Below, piece after piece: positions 40,517 through 48,291 of a stretch of DNA of 64,000 nt. The notes beneath the pieces are model-generated. The model was not told the origin of the DNA. It searched no databases and worked only from the letters and a program-made list of their open reading frames with translations. The DNA is taken from NCBI RefSeq assembly GCF_000374165.1, contig NZ_KB893726.1, forward strand, positions 17,650-81,649, given 5' to 3'. Numbering within the stretch: the first letter of the stretch is position 1; every line of letters begins with the position of its first letter. The DNA is from Parafrankia elaeagni (lineage in GTDB: Bacteria > Actinomycetota > Actinomycetes > Frankiales > Frankiaceae). The position numbers and the translations under genes were made by a program.

Positions 40517-42262
40517 TCAGCGGAGCCGGGACAGCGCGGCTGTCACCCCCTGAGGGTCGAACGCGGTGGGGTCGAGGTCGGCCGCGCTGCCGAGGCCCAG
40601 CCATTCCAGCCGCTCGTCGTGCTCGGGATGGCTGGGGTCGCCGAGGATCTCCAGGAGCGCCTCGTAGCCCCAGATGCCGCCGCAGTCCTCCGGCGGGGCC
40701 GCGCGGCGCCCGCCGGTGCAGCGCGGATAGCGGACCGACGGGTCGGGCTCGAGGATCTTCTCCAGGAGGATCTCGTGCTCCCAGTCGTCGCCGAAGTCGT
40801 AGGTGTAACGGATCTTTGCTTTGAGGGTGGGAAGCACCTGCTCCAGCGACACCGGCTGCTCGGCGCGTTGGTCAAGATCCGCGTCTGGTGTGCCGAACCT
40901 GCCGTAGGGCGTCTCGAAGGCGTGCAGATGGCTGTCGTCCCAGTCGAAGGCCGCTTGGAGGATGGTGTGCAGGCGCTCCAGGCTGGTGTTGGCCGGTACC
41001 TCCAGCCGTCGCCAGATCGGTGGTTTCGCGCCGCGCAGCCCGACCTTGACCTGGTAGACGGGGGCCCGCTGTCCCTTGGCCCGCTTCGGCTTCTTCGGGA
41101 GCGGTGGTGCCAGCGCCCAGCCCGCCGCTGACAGGCCGCGTCGCCCCCTCGGGTTCCCCGTCAGGCCCGCGAGGAGCTCGGCGGGGTTCACGCCCCGCTC
41201 GTCCAGCATCCTGACGAGCTCGGCCATGCCACCGAGTACGTCGATCACCTCGTCCTCGTCCCCGTCGCCGTCCGGATGAGGCGCGGGTGGCCTCCGCGGA
41301 GTCGGGAGCGTCGCGAGACGTGACCGCAGCACCAGCGCCACGGCCTCGTACGGCGGCCCGTCCTGGCCGTCCTCCTCGCCGAAGGGGATCTCGTCCTCCT
41401 CGCCGAACAGCTGGAGAAAGGACGCGGCTTCCCCGGCTTCCCCGTCGTCGCCATAGCCGTCGCCGTCGAACGGGAGCTCGCCGTCGTGCACCGCCCGTGC
41501 GTTCAGGGCGTTCTCGACCTGCCAGCGGAACTCCTCGGCGTCCAGCGTCTCGGTTCGCAGCCCGACCTTGTCCTTGCGAGCCTCCGCGGTGATCTCCTTC
41601 AGGATCAAGGGAAGGTCCTCGGCCGGGAGGACGAGGATGTCGTCAGCCTCACCGCAGGCCGACGGGTCGACGCACACCAGGAACGCGTGGCGCCGGCCCG
41701 CCCGCTCGACGGTGCAGCTCAGGAAGACGGCGGCACCTTCGTCGTCGTACCGGCGCTGGAAGTCACCGGCCACCAGTGGCGCCGTCAGCTCCTGCGCCCA
41801 CCCCGGCCGGGACACGCCGGCCGCGGCGAGCCGGCCGGCGGCGGCGTTCGCCGTGGCACCGACCGGCCCCGACGCGACGGAACCAACCGCCAGCAGCACC
41901 GCAAGGGCGTCCCCGGTCGCGGTGGTCTCCAGCCGCGGCACGATCTCCTGAAGAAACGCCTCCCCGACGGATCCATCGACGAGGCCGTCAAGCACAGCGA
42001 ACGTCGCACCGGCCACCTCCGCCAGTAGCGGGTCGTCGTTCTCGCGGAGCGTCCTGCCGATCTCGAGCATGTCGGTGGTGAGCGTGCGCAGCCCCATCTC
42101 ATCGTCGTCATGAGGCTGACCGTCGTCATGAGGCCACCGCGGAGACTGATCACGGATGTCCGGCACGGAGGACAGCGCGGGCCGGGAGCCGCGCCCGGCG
42201 GGTGCCAGCCTCTTGGAGGAGGGCTTCTTTCCGTTCTTGCGACCGCGGCTCACAGGGCTCAT
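40517..42262 (-). CDS. Plasmid pRiA4b ORF-3 family protein with long N-terminal region
   Basis: A 581-residue protein. Residues about 395-575 form the PRiA4_ORF3 domain: [100 protein letters not shown]. The first about 390 residues are helical and acidic with no recognised domain (a stretch of D/E/G around 255-300). Homologues occur on plasmids, near insertion elements and in chromosomes, function unknown. No transposase is present here. Starts at ATG 42262. Confidence 0.9.
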   Translation of the reverse strand: MSPVSRGRKNGKKPSSKRLAPAGRGSRPALSSVPDIRDQSPRWPHDDGQPHDDDEMGLRTLTTDMLEIGRTLRENDDPLLAEVAGATFAVLDGLVDGSVGEAFLQEIVPRLETTATGDALAVLLAVGSVASGPVGATANAAAGRLAAAGVSRPGWAQELTAPLVAGDFQRRYDDEGAAVFLSCTVERAGRRHAFLVCVDPSACGEADDILVLPAEDLPLILKEITAEARKDKVGLRTETLDAEEFRWQVENALNARAVHDGELPFDGDGYGDDGEAGEAASFLQLFGEEDEIPFGEEDGQDGPPYEAVALVLRSRLATLPTPRRPPAPHPDGDGDEDEVIDVLGGMAELVRMLDERGVNPAELLAGLTGNPRGRRGLSAAGWALAPPLPKKPKRAKGQRAPVYQVKVGLRGAKPPIWRRLEVPANTSLERLHTILQAAFDWDDSHLHAFETPYGRFGTPDADLDQRAEQPVSLEQVLPTLKAKIRYTYDFGDDWEHEILLEKILEPDPSVRYPRCTGGRRAAPPEDCGGIWGYEALLEILGDPSHPEHDERLEWLGLGSAADLDPTAFDPQGVTAALSRLR

Positions 42263-42438
42263 ACCCTTGAGTCTGCACAGGCTGCGGTACCTTCATGCGA
42301 CCGACGCCTGACACGTGCCTGATTGGCCCGCGACGGCCCGGCCGCGTTGGCGTCCGTGGGGGGGGCAGTCACCGTGGCATCGATGATCGGCGAGCAGGCG
42401 TAGCTGACCCGTCCGGCCGACCCGGCTACGGTGATGAT

Positions 42439-43014
42439 GTGGGACTGCATCTGAGCCAGATCGTCGAGGCGGACGAGCTGCTGACGAACGACCCGTTGGC
42501 GTTGCTGATCGGGATGGTGCTGGACCAGCAGATCCCGTTGGAGCGGGCGTTCGCGGCCCCGCTGGAGCTGACGCGGCGGCTCGGTCGTTCGTTGGACGCG
42601 GTCGACCTGGCCGCGATGGATCCGGACGAGCTGGCGGCGATCTTCTCGATCCAGCCCGCGTTGCACCGCTTCCCGGCGGCGATGGCGCAGCGGACGCAGA
42701 AGCTTTGCCGGATCGTCATCGACAGCTACGACGGCGATGCCGCGCGGGTGTGGACAGGCGCCGCAGACGGGAAGGACCTGCTGAAGCGGGTCGCTGCGCT
42801 GCCCGGCTTCGGGATCCAGAAGGCGAAGATCTTCGTGGCGCTGCTCGGCAAGCAGCTGGGCGTCGAGGCGCCAGGCTGGCAGGAGGCCACCGCGCCGTTC
42901 GGTGAGGCGGGAAGCTACCTCTCCATCGCCGACATCGTCGACCCGCAGAGCCGCGACAAGGTCCGCGACTACAAGAAGCAGATGAAGGCCGCGACGAAGA
43001 CCGCAGCCTCTTGA
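42439..43014 (+). CDS. HhH-GPD-type base-excision DNA repair protein
   Basis: A 191-residue helical protein annotated elsewhere as HhH-GPD DNA glycosylase-like. The helix-hairpin-helix is LLKRVAALPGFGIQKAKIFV with the PGFGxxKA turn, preceded by PLALLIGMVLDQQIPLERAF, the conserved LLIGMVLDQQ segment. The catalytic Asp/Lys of true glycosylases is not evident, so activity is uncertain. GTG 42439 is chosen; no strong ribosome site is visible. Divergent from the pRiA4b gene; a hairpin follows it. Confidence 0.85.
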   Translation: MGLHLSQIVEADELLTNDPLALLIGMVLDQQIPLERAFAAPLELTRRLGRSLDAVDLAAMDPDELAAIFSIQPALHRFPAAMAQRTQKLCRIVIDSYDGDAARVWTGAADGKDLLKRVAALPGFGIQKAKIFVALLGKQLGVEAPGWQEATAPFGEAGSYLSIADIVDPQSRDKVRDYKKQMKAATKTAAS

Positions 43015-43039
43015 CCTGCAGGTCTGTGGGCGAATTTCC

Positions 43040-43075
43040 GCCCTGTCCGCACGGAGTCCGCTGGGCGGACAGGGC
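43040..43075. terminator. Hairpin after the HhH-GPD gene
   Basis: Arms GCCCTGTCCGC and GCGGACAGGGC (11 bp) around a 14-base loop, 26 bases after the stop codon. Likely terminator. Confidence 0.7.
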
Positions 43076-43166
43076 CGTCCGATTGTGTCGGGCGCCGTGT
43101 TGACTCGCTGTGGTCGCCGTCCAGCGATCCTTCCCGCGTGTGAGTAGATGTGTGACACTGTAAGTT

Positions 43167-43475
43167 GTGGTGGACGGCCTTTGGTGGGACCAGGAGGACG
43201 CGGAGTACATCCGGCGTCGGTCTGATCGCTATCCCGGTGCGACCGACATCGAGCCTGAGTGGACCTTGGAGGCTGTGAAGGATCCGCGGAGGATCGTTCG
43301 TGACCCGGATCCGAGGAGCAGGATGGGCGCGGCTCGCCTGATCGGGTACTCGCGCAGTGCCGGGTTCGTGCTGACCGTGATCGTCGATTCGATCGACGAG
43401 GCTGGGATCACCGCGTGGAAGACCCGCGGAAGCGATCTTCGAGACTACCTGGAGGGGGAGGACGACGGTGACTGA
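43167..43475 (+). CDS. Possible toxin of a two-gene toxin-antitoxin module
   Basis: A 102-residue acidic/basic protein: VDGLWWDQEDAEYIRRRSDR, then EWTLEAVKDPRRIVRDPDPR, AARLIGYSRSAGFVLTVIVD, ending ITAWKTRGSDLRDYLEGEDD. The strand pattern followed by a W-x-T-RG-x-D-x-R-DY motif recalls BrnT-like RNase toxins, but this is only resemblance. GTG 43167 may be leaderless, since the start sits 10-15 bases after TGTGACACTGTAAG. It overlaps the RHH gene by 8 bp. A decayed copy lies at 45217. Confidence 0.7.
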   Translation: MVDGLWWDQEDAEYIRRRSDRYPGATDIEPEWTLEAVKDPRRIVRDPDPRSRMGAARLIGYSRSAGFVLTVIVDSIDEAGITAWKTRGSDLRDYLEGEDDGD

Positions 43476-43761
43476 TGCGTCCAGGCGTGCCCGGCGTGAC
43501 GCGATCCGCGCCGAGTACGCGACCGAGGAGGCCGAGGCTGCCGAGGCGGAGGCCGTGGAAGCTGAGCAGGCCGTCGTGTCTGTACGGGTTCCCGCATCGT
43601 TGGCGGAGGCGCTCAAGGCCCGTGCCGCCGCCGAGCAGCTGCCGACCTCGGTGTTGGTCCGGCGCATCCTTGCTCGGGCGGTTCAGAGCCCCGAAGCTCC
43701 TGTCGTGAGCGTGGAGCAGGTCGAAGAGATTGTGCGCAGGGTTCTCCGTGAATCAGCGTGA
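43468..43761 (+). CDS. Ribbon-helix-helix antitoxin-like protein
   Basis: A 97-residue protein with an acidic helical head (EEAEAAEAEAVEAEQAVVSV) and the RHH core VRVPASLAEALKARAAAEQL, PTSVLVRRILARAVQS. GTG 43468 overlaps the toxin-like gene by 8 bp, the usual coupling of toxin-antitoxin pairs, here with the putative toxin first. The C-terminal helix (VSVEQVEEIVRRVLRESA) probably binds the partner. Autoregulation of the pair is likely. Confidence 0.75.
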   Translation: MTDASRRARRDAIRAEYATEEAEAAEAEAVEAEQAVVSVRVPASLAEALKARAAAEQLPTSVLVRRILARAVQSPEAPVVSVEQVEEIVRRVLRESA

Positions 43762-44005
43762 TCTGCGGTCCGCAAACAGTCCGCAGAACGCCGGAAAACG
43801 GCCCGCGTCAGTGGCGACTACTGAAAGCGAGAACCGCAGGTCAGGCGGCATGTCGACCGGATAGACCCAGGTCGGAGGACTACGCTGTGGCGCGAAGCAG
43901 ATGAAGGCTGTGGCCAAGGCGCAGGTCGTCTGGACCACAGTTTCGCGTTTCGGGGCGCGTCGTGCCCAGGGCAACTCCCGCGGATGCGGTCGTATCTAGG
44001 ATGCC
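43762..44005. other. Gap with hairpin-forming repeats
   Basis: Directly after the antitoxin stop, CTGCGG...CCGCAG copies (43764-43787) can pair in several ways and may end the toxin-antitoxin transcript. The remainder shows no gene. Confidence 0.4.
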
Positions 44006-44263
44006 GTGACCTACAACACGATCAACAAATGGGCTGCGGGCATCAGCGACAACTATGCCCTGGGCGTCCTGGCCGCGACGTTCGAGCTGTGGTTTTCCGG
44101 TCGTCGTCCTGCCTTTTGCCAACTCGGACTGGCCGCCGACTTCGCCTTCCAACGCGGCGTCACCGGCCTCAGGGAAGCCGGAGCGGAACTCACGCTCGAC
44201 GGGACGGACCGGATGAGCGCGCGGGGCGAGGGGCCGCGGGGAACACGGGGTGTCTCGCGGTAA
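44006..44263 (+). CDS. Hypothetical protein, 85 residues
   Basis: From GTG 44006: MTYNTINKWAAGISDNYALG, VLAATFELWFSGRRPAFCQL, then an Arg/Gly-rich end. The first half is protein-like (two hydrophobic helices), the rest has low-complexity composition. No ribosome site and no family are evident, so it could be a decayed gene. Tail ends one base before the exonuclease stop on the other strand. Confidence 0.35.
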   Translation: MTYNTINKWAAGISDNYALGVLAATFELWFSGRRPAFCQLGLAADFAFQRGVTGLREAGAELTLDGTDRMSARGEGPRGTRGVSR

Positions 44264-45055
44264 CTACACGTCGAAATCGGCATACACCGGTGCGTGGTCG
44301 CTCCAGCGTTGGTCGTACGTCGGCGGCCGATCCACGGCGGCGGCCGTGATCCGTCCGGCCAGCTGGTCGCTCGATATCAGATAGTCGATTCGCCAGCCGG
44401 TGTCGGTATCGAAGGCCCGACCTCGCCATGACCACCATGTGTACGGGCCCGGCTGTTCTCCCGTGAAACTTCGCACGAGATCCACGAAACCATCCTCGGT
44501 GAACAGCTGGTCAAGCCAGGCTCGTTCCGGAGGAAGGAATCCGGCCTTCTTCAGGTTGCCCTTCCAGTTCTTCAGGTCGATCTCGCGGTGGCATATGTTG
44601 AGGTCGCCGCACACAAGCACGTTCCGGCCGTCGGCTGCCAGCTTTGCCATGCGTTCTCGGATGGTGGCCAGGAAGCGGTACTTCTCCTCCTGCAGGGGTG
44701 TGTCCGCCTCGCCGGTGTGCACGTACACGGACACCACTGTCAGTAGCCCGGGATCGCCCTCCAGCGCGAAGTCCGCCTCCACCCATCGGCCGGCGCCGGT
44801 GAAGTCGCCGAGACCCGCGCGGACGCTCGTGGGTGCGATCCGGGACAGGATCGCGACCCCTGCCCTGCCCTTCGCGCCCGACGCCTCATGGACGATGTGC
44901 CAGCCGGACCCGACCGAGTCCGCCAGCACCGCGTCGTCGGCGCGCACCTCCTGAACACACAGGATGTCCGGGCACCGGGCCTCCAGCCACGCACCCATTC
45001 CTCGCCGTCTGGCCGCGCGAATACCGTTCACGTTGACCGTCGCCACCCTGAGCAC
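44264..45055 (-). CDS. xth: Exodeoxyribonuclease III (AP endonuclease)
   Basis: A 263-residue Mg-dependent exonuclease III. Motifs: TVNVNGIRAA (metal site start), DILCVQEVRA with the catalytic Glu, VVSVYVHTGE, NVLVCGDLNICHREIDLKNW with Asp/Asn of the active site, TWWSWRGRAFDTDTGWRIDY and QRWSDHAPVYADF with the terminal SDHxP triad. It cleaves at abasic sites and degrades DNA 3' ends. GTG 45055 starts the frame at the first beta strand (VLRVATVNV). Length matches the family. Stands next to a HhH-GPD protein, both repair-type. Confidence 0.96.
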   Translation of the reverse strand: MLRVATVNVNGIRAARRRGMGAWLEARCPDILCVQEVRADDAVLADSVGSGWHIVHEASGAKGRAGVAILSRIAPTSVRAGLGDFTGAGRWVEADFALEGDPGLLTVVSVYVHTGEADTPLQEEKYRFLATIRERMAKLAADGRNVLVCGDLNICHREIDLKNWKGNLKKAGFLPPERAWLDQLFTEDGFVDLVRSFTGEQPGPYTWWSWRGRAFDTDTGWRIDYLISSDQLAGRITAAAVDRPPTYDQRWSDHAPVYADFDV

Positions 45056-45216
45056 AGTGCCCCGGCCTCCTCGTCCGTCGCCCTGTCCACCATGGAAGCA
45101 GGCTGGCAACCACCGCCCTCGGGCAGTGCCCTGGAGAAGGCGGACTGGGGTCGGGCCAGCCTCGGGTGGAGCGCAGCCATCCACCCGAGGCTGACGTTCA
45201 TCTCGGAGCTACGACG

Positions 45217-45385
45217 GCGACGTCGGCCTGAATGGACCTTGGTGGTTGTGAAGGGTCAGCGGAGGGTCGTCCGTGAGCCGGGCCGGAGCAGGACCGGAGA
45301 GGAAGCAGTATGGGTGCGGCTCGTCTGATCGGGTAGTCGCGCAGTGCCGGGGTCGTGCTGACCGGGTGACCGTCCATCCTCGAAC
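45217..45385 (+). pseudogene. Decayed copy of the toxin-like gene at 43167
   Basis: Bases 45227-45375 align with 43251-43383: GCCTGAATGGACCTTGG versus GCCTGAGTGGACCTTGG, then GTTGTGAAGGGTCAGCGGAG, ACTGATCGGG-type text CGTCTGATCGGGTAGTCGCG versus CGCCTGATCGGGTACTCGCG, and CAGTGCCGG. The copy has a TAG in place of TAC, an insertion near 45300-45312 and no start codon. It is a dead relic of the same module. Confidence 0.85.
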
Positions 45386-45439
45386 CTGACGTCGGCGACG
45401 AGTCTCGGAGCCGGAACGACCCAGCACTGGGAGTGGAAC

Positions 45440-45880
45440 GTGGTTCAGATGCATGCAGCCGATGGCACGGGCAGCCCCGGCGATGGCCACGGTGGCGGTC
45501 TGCTCGATGTCGCGCACCTCAGTGTTCCCGCCGCCGGCGCTTACCTGGTCGTTCTGCGCACCGCGACCGCGTCCCTGGCCACGCGGGCGGACCTCACCCT
45601 CGACGACATCGAGGACCTGCGGATCGCCGTGGACGAGGCCGCCGCCCTGCTGCTGGTCTCCGCCGTCCCGGGATCGGCCCTGGAGTGCGTCTTCACGCTC
45701 TCCCCAGGCTTCCTGCGGGTGACCGTCTCGGTCGACAGCCTCGGCGGTGAGCCGCTGTCGAGGGACACGTTCGCCTGGACCGTGCTGAACGCACTGGCCG
45801 GCGAGGTCGGCAGCTCCACCGGGCCGGGCCAGCGAGTCGCGATCGAACTGACGAAACGGCGCGGCGACCGCGGCGAGTAG
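45440..45880 (+). CDS. Anti-sigma factor/RsbW-like ATPase, no adjacent sigma gene
   Basis: A 146-residue GHKL ATPase of the RsbW/SpoIIAB class. The N-box region is LDDIEDLRIAVDEAAALLLV (D-E with the Mg-binding Asn replaced by the DEAA form), and the C-terminal half has FLRVTVSVDSLGGEPLSRDT and FAWTVLNALAGEV. A Gly/Asp-rich head of about 25 residues precedes it. GTG 45440 follows GGGAGTGGAAC. In related actinomycetes this gene is normally followed by a SigB/SigF-type sigma factor; here a hairpin and then gene-less DNA follow. Confidence 0.85.
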   Translation: MVQMHAADGTGSPGDGHGGGLLDVAHLSVPAAGAYLVVLRTATASLATRADLTLDDIEDLRIAVDEAAALLLVSAVPGSALECVFTLSPGFLRVTVSVDSLGGEPLSRDTFAWTVLNALAGEVGSSTGPGQRVAIELTKRRGDRGE

Positions 45881-46068
45881 CCGACCCTGCCCTGCCCTGC
45901 GCGCGAGCGGACGGGCCGGACCGAACTGCTGCGCGTCGCCGGATGCGGGGTCCAGCACCCGGCCCTGGTTGATCGCGGGCCGTGCCGGAACTCCCGTTGG
46001 CGAGAACTGCTCCGATCGCAGAAGAGCGTGGGGCGGTTCTCGCCGGCTGTCTGAAGGTGTCGATGGGT

Positions 46069-46108
46069 CCCCGGGTCCGCGCACGCATATCCGTGCGCGG
46101 ACCCGGGG
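46069..46108. terminator. Strong bidirectional hairpin
   Basis: Arms CCCCGGGTCCGCGCACG (46069-46085) and CGTGCGCGGACCCGGGG (46092-46108) are perfectly paired over 17 bp with a six-base loop. Placed between convergent frames (45880 and 46125), so it may stop transcription from both. Confidence 0.75.
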
Positions 46109-46124
46109 CGAACCGGTCGGACTC

Positions 46125-46259
46125 TCAGTGAGTGAATGCGTCACTCGGGCTCAGGGTGCCTGCGCTGATCGCTGTCTCCTGATAGGCGATCTCGCGATCG
46201 ACCGCACGCTGGTCGCCTCGAGCCATGGCCGCCCAGCGTCGCGCGGCGCTCGGATGCAT
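46125..46259 (-). CDS. Possible 44-residue protein
   Basis: ATG 46259 is preceded by CCAGGAATATGCCAC and encodes MHPSAARRWAAMARGDQRAV, DREIAYQETAISAGTLSPSD, AFTH. The composition is protein-like and helical, but third-base G/C is only about three quarters. No family is recognised. Confidence 0.35.
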   Translation of the reverse strand: MHPSAARRWAAMARGDQRAVDREIAYQETAISAGTLSPSDAFTH

Positions 46260-46527
46260 GTGGCATATTCCTGGCACACGCGAGTTCTTCAACAGAAAAT
46301 TCGGATCCCGGGCTGAGGTCGGTTCGGAACCGGCGCCTCCGTCAGCTTTTCCGATTCCGCCGAGGCCGAAAACCCGGCGAGCCGGGGACGTGCACGCCGG
46401 GCAGGTGTCGGCCGGTGATGGGTGGACGTCCGCCGGTGGTGGGCGGGTCTTCGTCCGCCCGCTCGACGTCCGGCCCCGGCCGAGGTGTCGGGCCCGAGGT
46501 GCCGGGCCGAGGTGTCGGGCCTGGAGG

Positions 46528-46998
46528 TCAGGCCGGGGTGAGATCCGGTTGGTCCTCGGCCATGAGGCGTCGGGCGATGCGGCCGATCGCGGCGCGGACC
46601 CGGGCGTCCATGACCGCGCGTTCGCTGTCGGACTCGACGAGCTGCTCGGACAGCCAGGACGTCCACGCGTCGCCGAGTGTGACGACGGCCGTGCGGCCAC
46701 GGTCGGTGAGGAGCAGGAGCTCGCCGTCCCGGCTGAGGTAGCCCTCGGCCACGAGGCCGTCGTAGAACGAGGTGAGCACGCCGTGCGGGATGCACAGGCG
46801 GCGCTCGATGTCCCGCTGCCGCGGCGGGTGGTCGCGCAGCCGGGTGCGTAGCCGCACGCCGAGCAGCCCCCAGGCGGTGGGCAGGTCGACTCCCGCTCCG
46901 GAGCTGGCCACGAGATCGCCGACCGCCTCCCGGTTCCGCCGGACGAGGCGGCTGATCAGTGTCTCCAGCTCGGCGTCGGAACTCTGGCTCGCCGGCAT
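46528..46998 (-). CDS. MarR-like winged-helix protein, probable C-terminal piece of a broken MFS exporter
   Basis: A 156-residue open frame from ATG 46998, with GAGGG seven bases upstream. The winged helix is LISRLVRRNREAVGDLVASS, LRDHPPRQRDIERRLCIPHG, VLTSFYDGLVAEGYLSRDGE, LLLLTDRGRTAVVTLGDAWT. In several actinobacterial drug exporters such a domain is the C-terminal tail. The MFS N-terminus lies directly upstream in another frame, which suggests this is the leftover tail, possibly now translated on its own. Function alone is unclear. Confidence 0.65.
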   Translation of the reverse strand: MPASQSSDAELETLISRLVRRNREAVGDLVASSGAGVDLPTAWGLLGVRLRTRLRDHPPRQRDIERRLCIPHGVLTSFYDGLVAEGYLSRDGELLLLTDRGRTAVVTLGDAWTSWLSEQLVESDSERAVMDARVRAAIGRIARRLMAEDQPDLTPA

Positions 46999-47044
46999 CG
47001 CGAAGCCCTCGCCGGGACCGCGGACGGCCTCGCGGGTCGACCAC

Positions 47045-47539
47045 GGTCGTGAGGCCGAACACCGCGCCGAGCGCGCCCTGGTAACGCCCCCGCTCACGCA
47101 GCGGGATGACATCACCGATCAGGGCGGTGGCGGTGACGAGAATGCCACCGGCTCCGATGCCCTGCACGGCGCGGGCCGCGATCAGCACGGGCATGGTGCT
47201 CGCGAGCCCGCAGAAGAACGATCCGACGACGAAGATGACGATGCTGAGCTGGAAGATCCGCTTGCGGCCGAACAGATCGCCGAACTTGCCGGCGAGAACG
47301 GTCGCGATCGTCTCGGCCAGCAGGTAGGACGTGATGATCCAGCTCATGTGGCCGGCCCCGCCGAGATCACTGACGATCGTCGGCAGCGCCGTCGAGACGA
47401 TCGTCTGATCCAGCGCCGAGAGCAGCATTCCAAGCAGGATCGTGCCGAAGATCAGATTGACCTGGGCGCGCGGCAGTGACGGCGCCCCGTCCTCCTCCGC
47501 CTCGCCGGCCGGGCGTTCGCGGAGGTCCGTGGCGCTCAC
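47045..47539 (-). pseudogene. MFS (DHA2-type) drug exporter, N-terminal fragment with internal deletion
   Basis: From ATG 47539 the frame gives four to five helices: NLIFGTILLGMLLSALDQTI, STALPTIVSDLGGAGHMSWI, TSYLLAETIATVLAGKFGDL with motif A (GKFGDLFGRKRIF), FVVGSFFCGLASTMPVLIAA and IGDVIPLRERGRYQGALGAV. It breaks off at FGLTTVV near 47045, where the rest of the 12-14 helices should begin, and continues into unrelated frames. The missing helices and frame change mark a deletion rather than a point mutation. Confidence 0.85.
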
Positions 47540-47827
47540 GCCGCGAGCTCGGCAGCGACAGCGGTGTCCCCACGCGCCGGCGCCGGGGCGGTCAACGCGG
47601 GAGGAGCGAGGCTCCGGTCACGCCCCGTGCGGACCATCTGCCTCGGTGTCTGCATTGTGGTCGCCTCCTGTGCGGGTGCCCGCTGCCCGCTGCGTGCTGC
47701 CCGCTGTCGACGGCTCCGGGCCTCCCCTACCGCTCCCCGGCGGGAGAATGTAAACCGAGTTCAGATGCGTTCCGAGTGCCCCGGTTCGGGAGCGTCCGGC
47801 TCGGTAGCCAGCTGGCTCCGGAGCGTC

Positions 47828-48130
47828 TCAGTGCAGGGAGCCGGACTGCCTGAACGGGTCATGATCGGCGAGGAGCCGCTCCAGGCGTGCCTGGTCGACC
47901 CGGCTGATCACCGCCGAGGACTCCTGATGGTCGCGGACGCACTTGGCGAGGGTGAACGTCGACGTGACGACGTACAGCATGCCGACGATGAGGAAGCCGC
48001 GTATCCAGCCGTTCCCGGGCAGGTGGGCGATCGCGTAGGAGACCGCCGTCACCGAGATGCCGAAGGAGAGCGCGGACTGAACCATGAACGCGGTCGTCGT
48101 CCTGGAGATGGCGGCCTTGGTGGTGGTCAT
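47828..48130 (-). CDS. YiaA/YiaB two-helix domain protein
   Basis: A 100-residue protein with two transmembrane helices (residues about 12-35 FMVQSALSFGISVTAVSYAI; 44-63 GFLIVGMLYVVTSTFTLAKC) and a short soluble tail (VRDHQESSAVISRVDQARLE). This is the yiaAB two-helix family, of unknown function. ATG 48130 is chosen. Diverges from the histidine kinase gene. Confidence 0.88.
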   Translation of the reverse strand: MTTTKAAISRTTTAFMVQSALSFGISVTAVSYAIAHLPGNGWIRGFLIVGMLYVVTSTFTLAKCVRDHQESSAVISRVDQARLERLLADHDPFRQSGSLH

Positions 48131-48176
48131 GAACCCACCCTGGCCCGCCCGGCGCAGTCTGACCTGAGTCGACGTA

Positions 48177-48212
48177 CTCAGTTTCCGCGGATGGCTCAGT
48201 TTCCACGGACGG
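48177..48212. repeat. Two tandem 18-bp repeats upstream of the histidine kinase
   Basis: CTCAGTTTCCGCGGATGG and CTCAGTTTCCACGGACGG (two differences) lie head to tail about 80 bp before the kinase start and 47 bp before the YiaAB start. Could be a tandem activator site. Confidence 0.5.
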
Positions 48213-48291
48213 CTTACGCGGATGACCGGATGTAGCGAAGCTACTCGTTGTCGTGCGAACCAGGACTTTCTGCAACACTTGGCGGGTGCTC

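Larger units (their letters stand above)
45881..46527. other. Gene-poor region with a long hairpin and one possible small ORF
   Basis: Apart from the hairpin at 46069-46108 and the small left-strand ORF at 46125-46259, no convincing gene is seen. The right part (46320-46520) is low-complexity, with repeated GAGGTGTCGGGCC-like units. Confidence 0.55.

Noticed and set aside
40517-42262. Insertion element because the family is linked to plasmids and IS1096
   Set aside because: No transposase frame, terminal inverted repeats or target duplication were seen around it.
43764-43787. Repeated CTGCGG/CCGCAG units as an attachment site
   Set aside because: Too short and self-complementary; more easily explained as a terminator, and no integrase is near.
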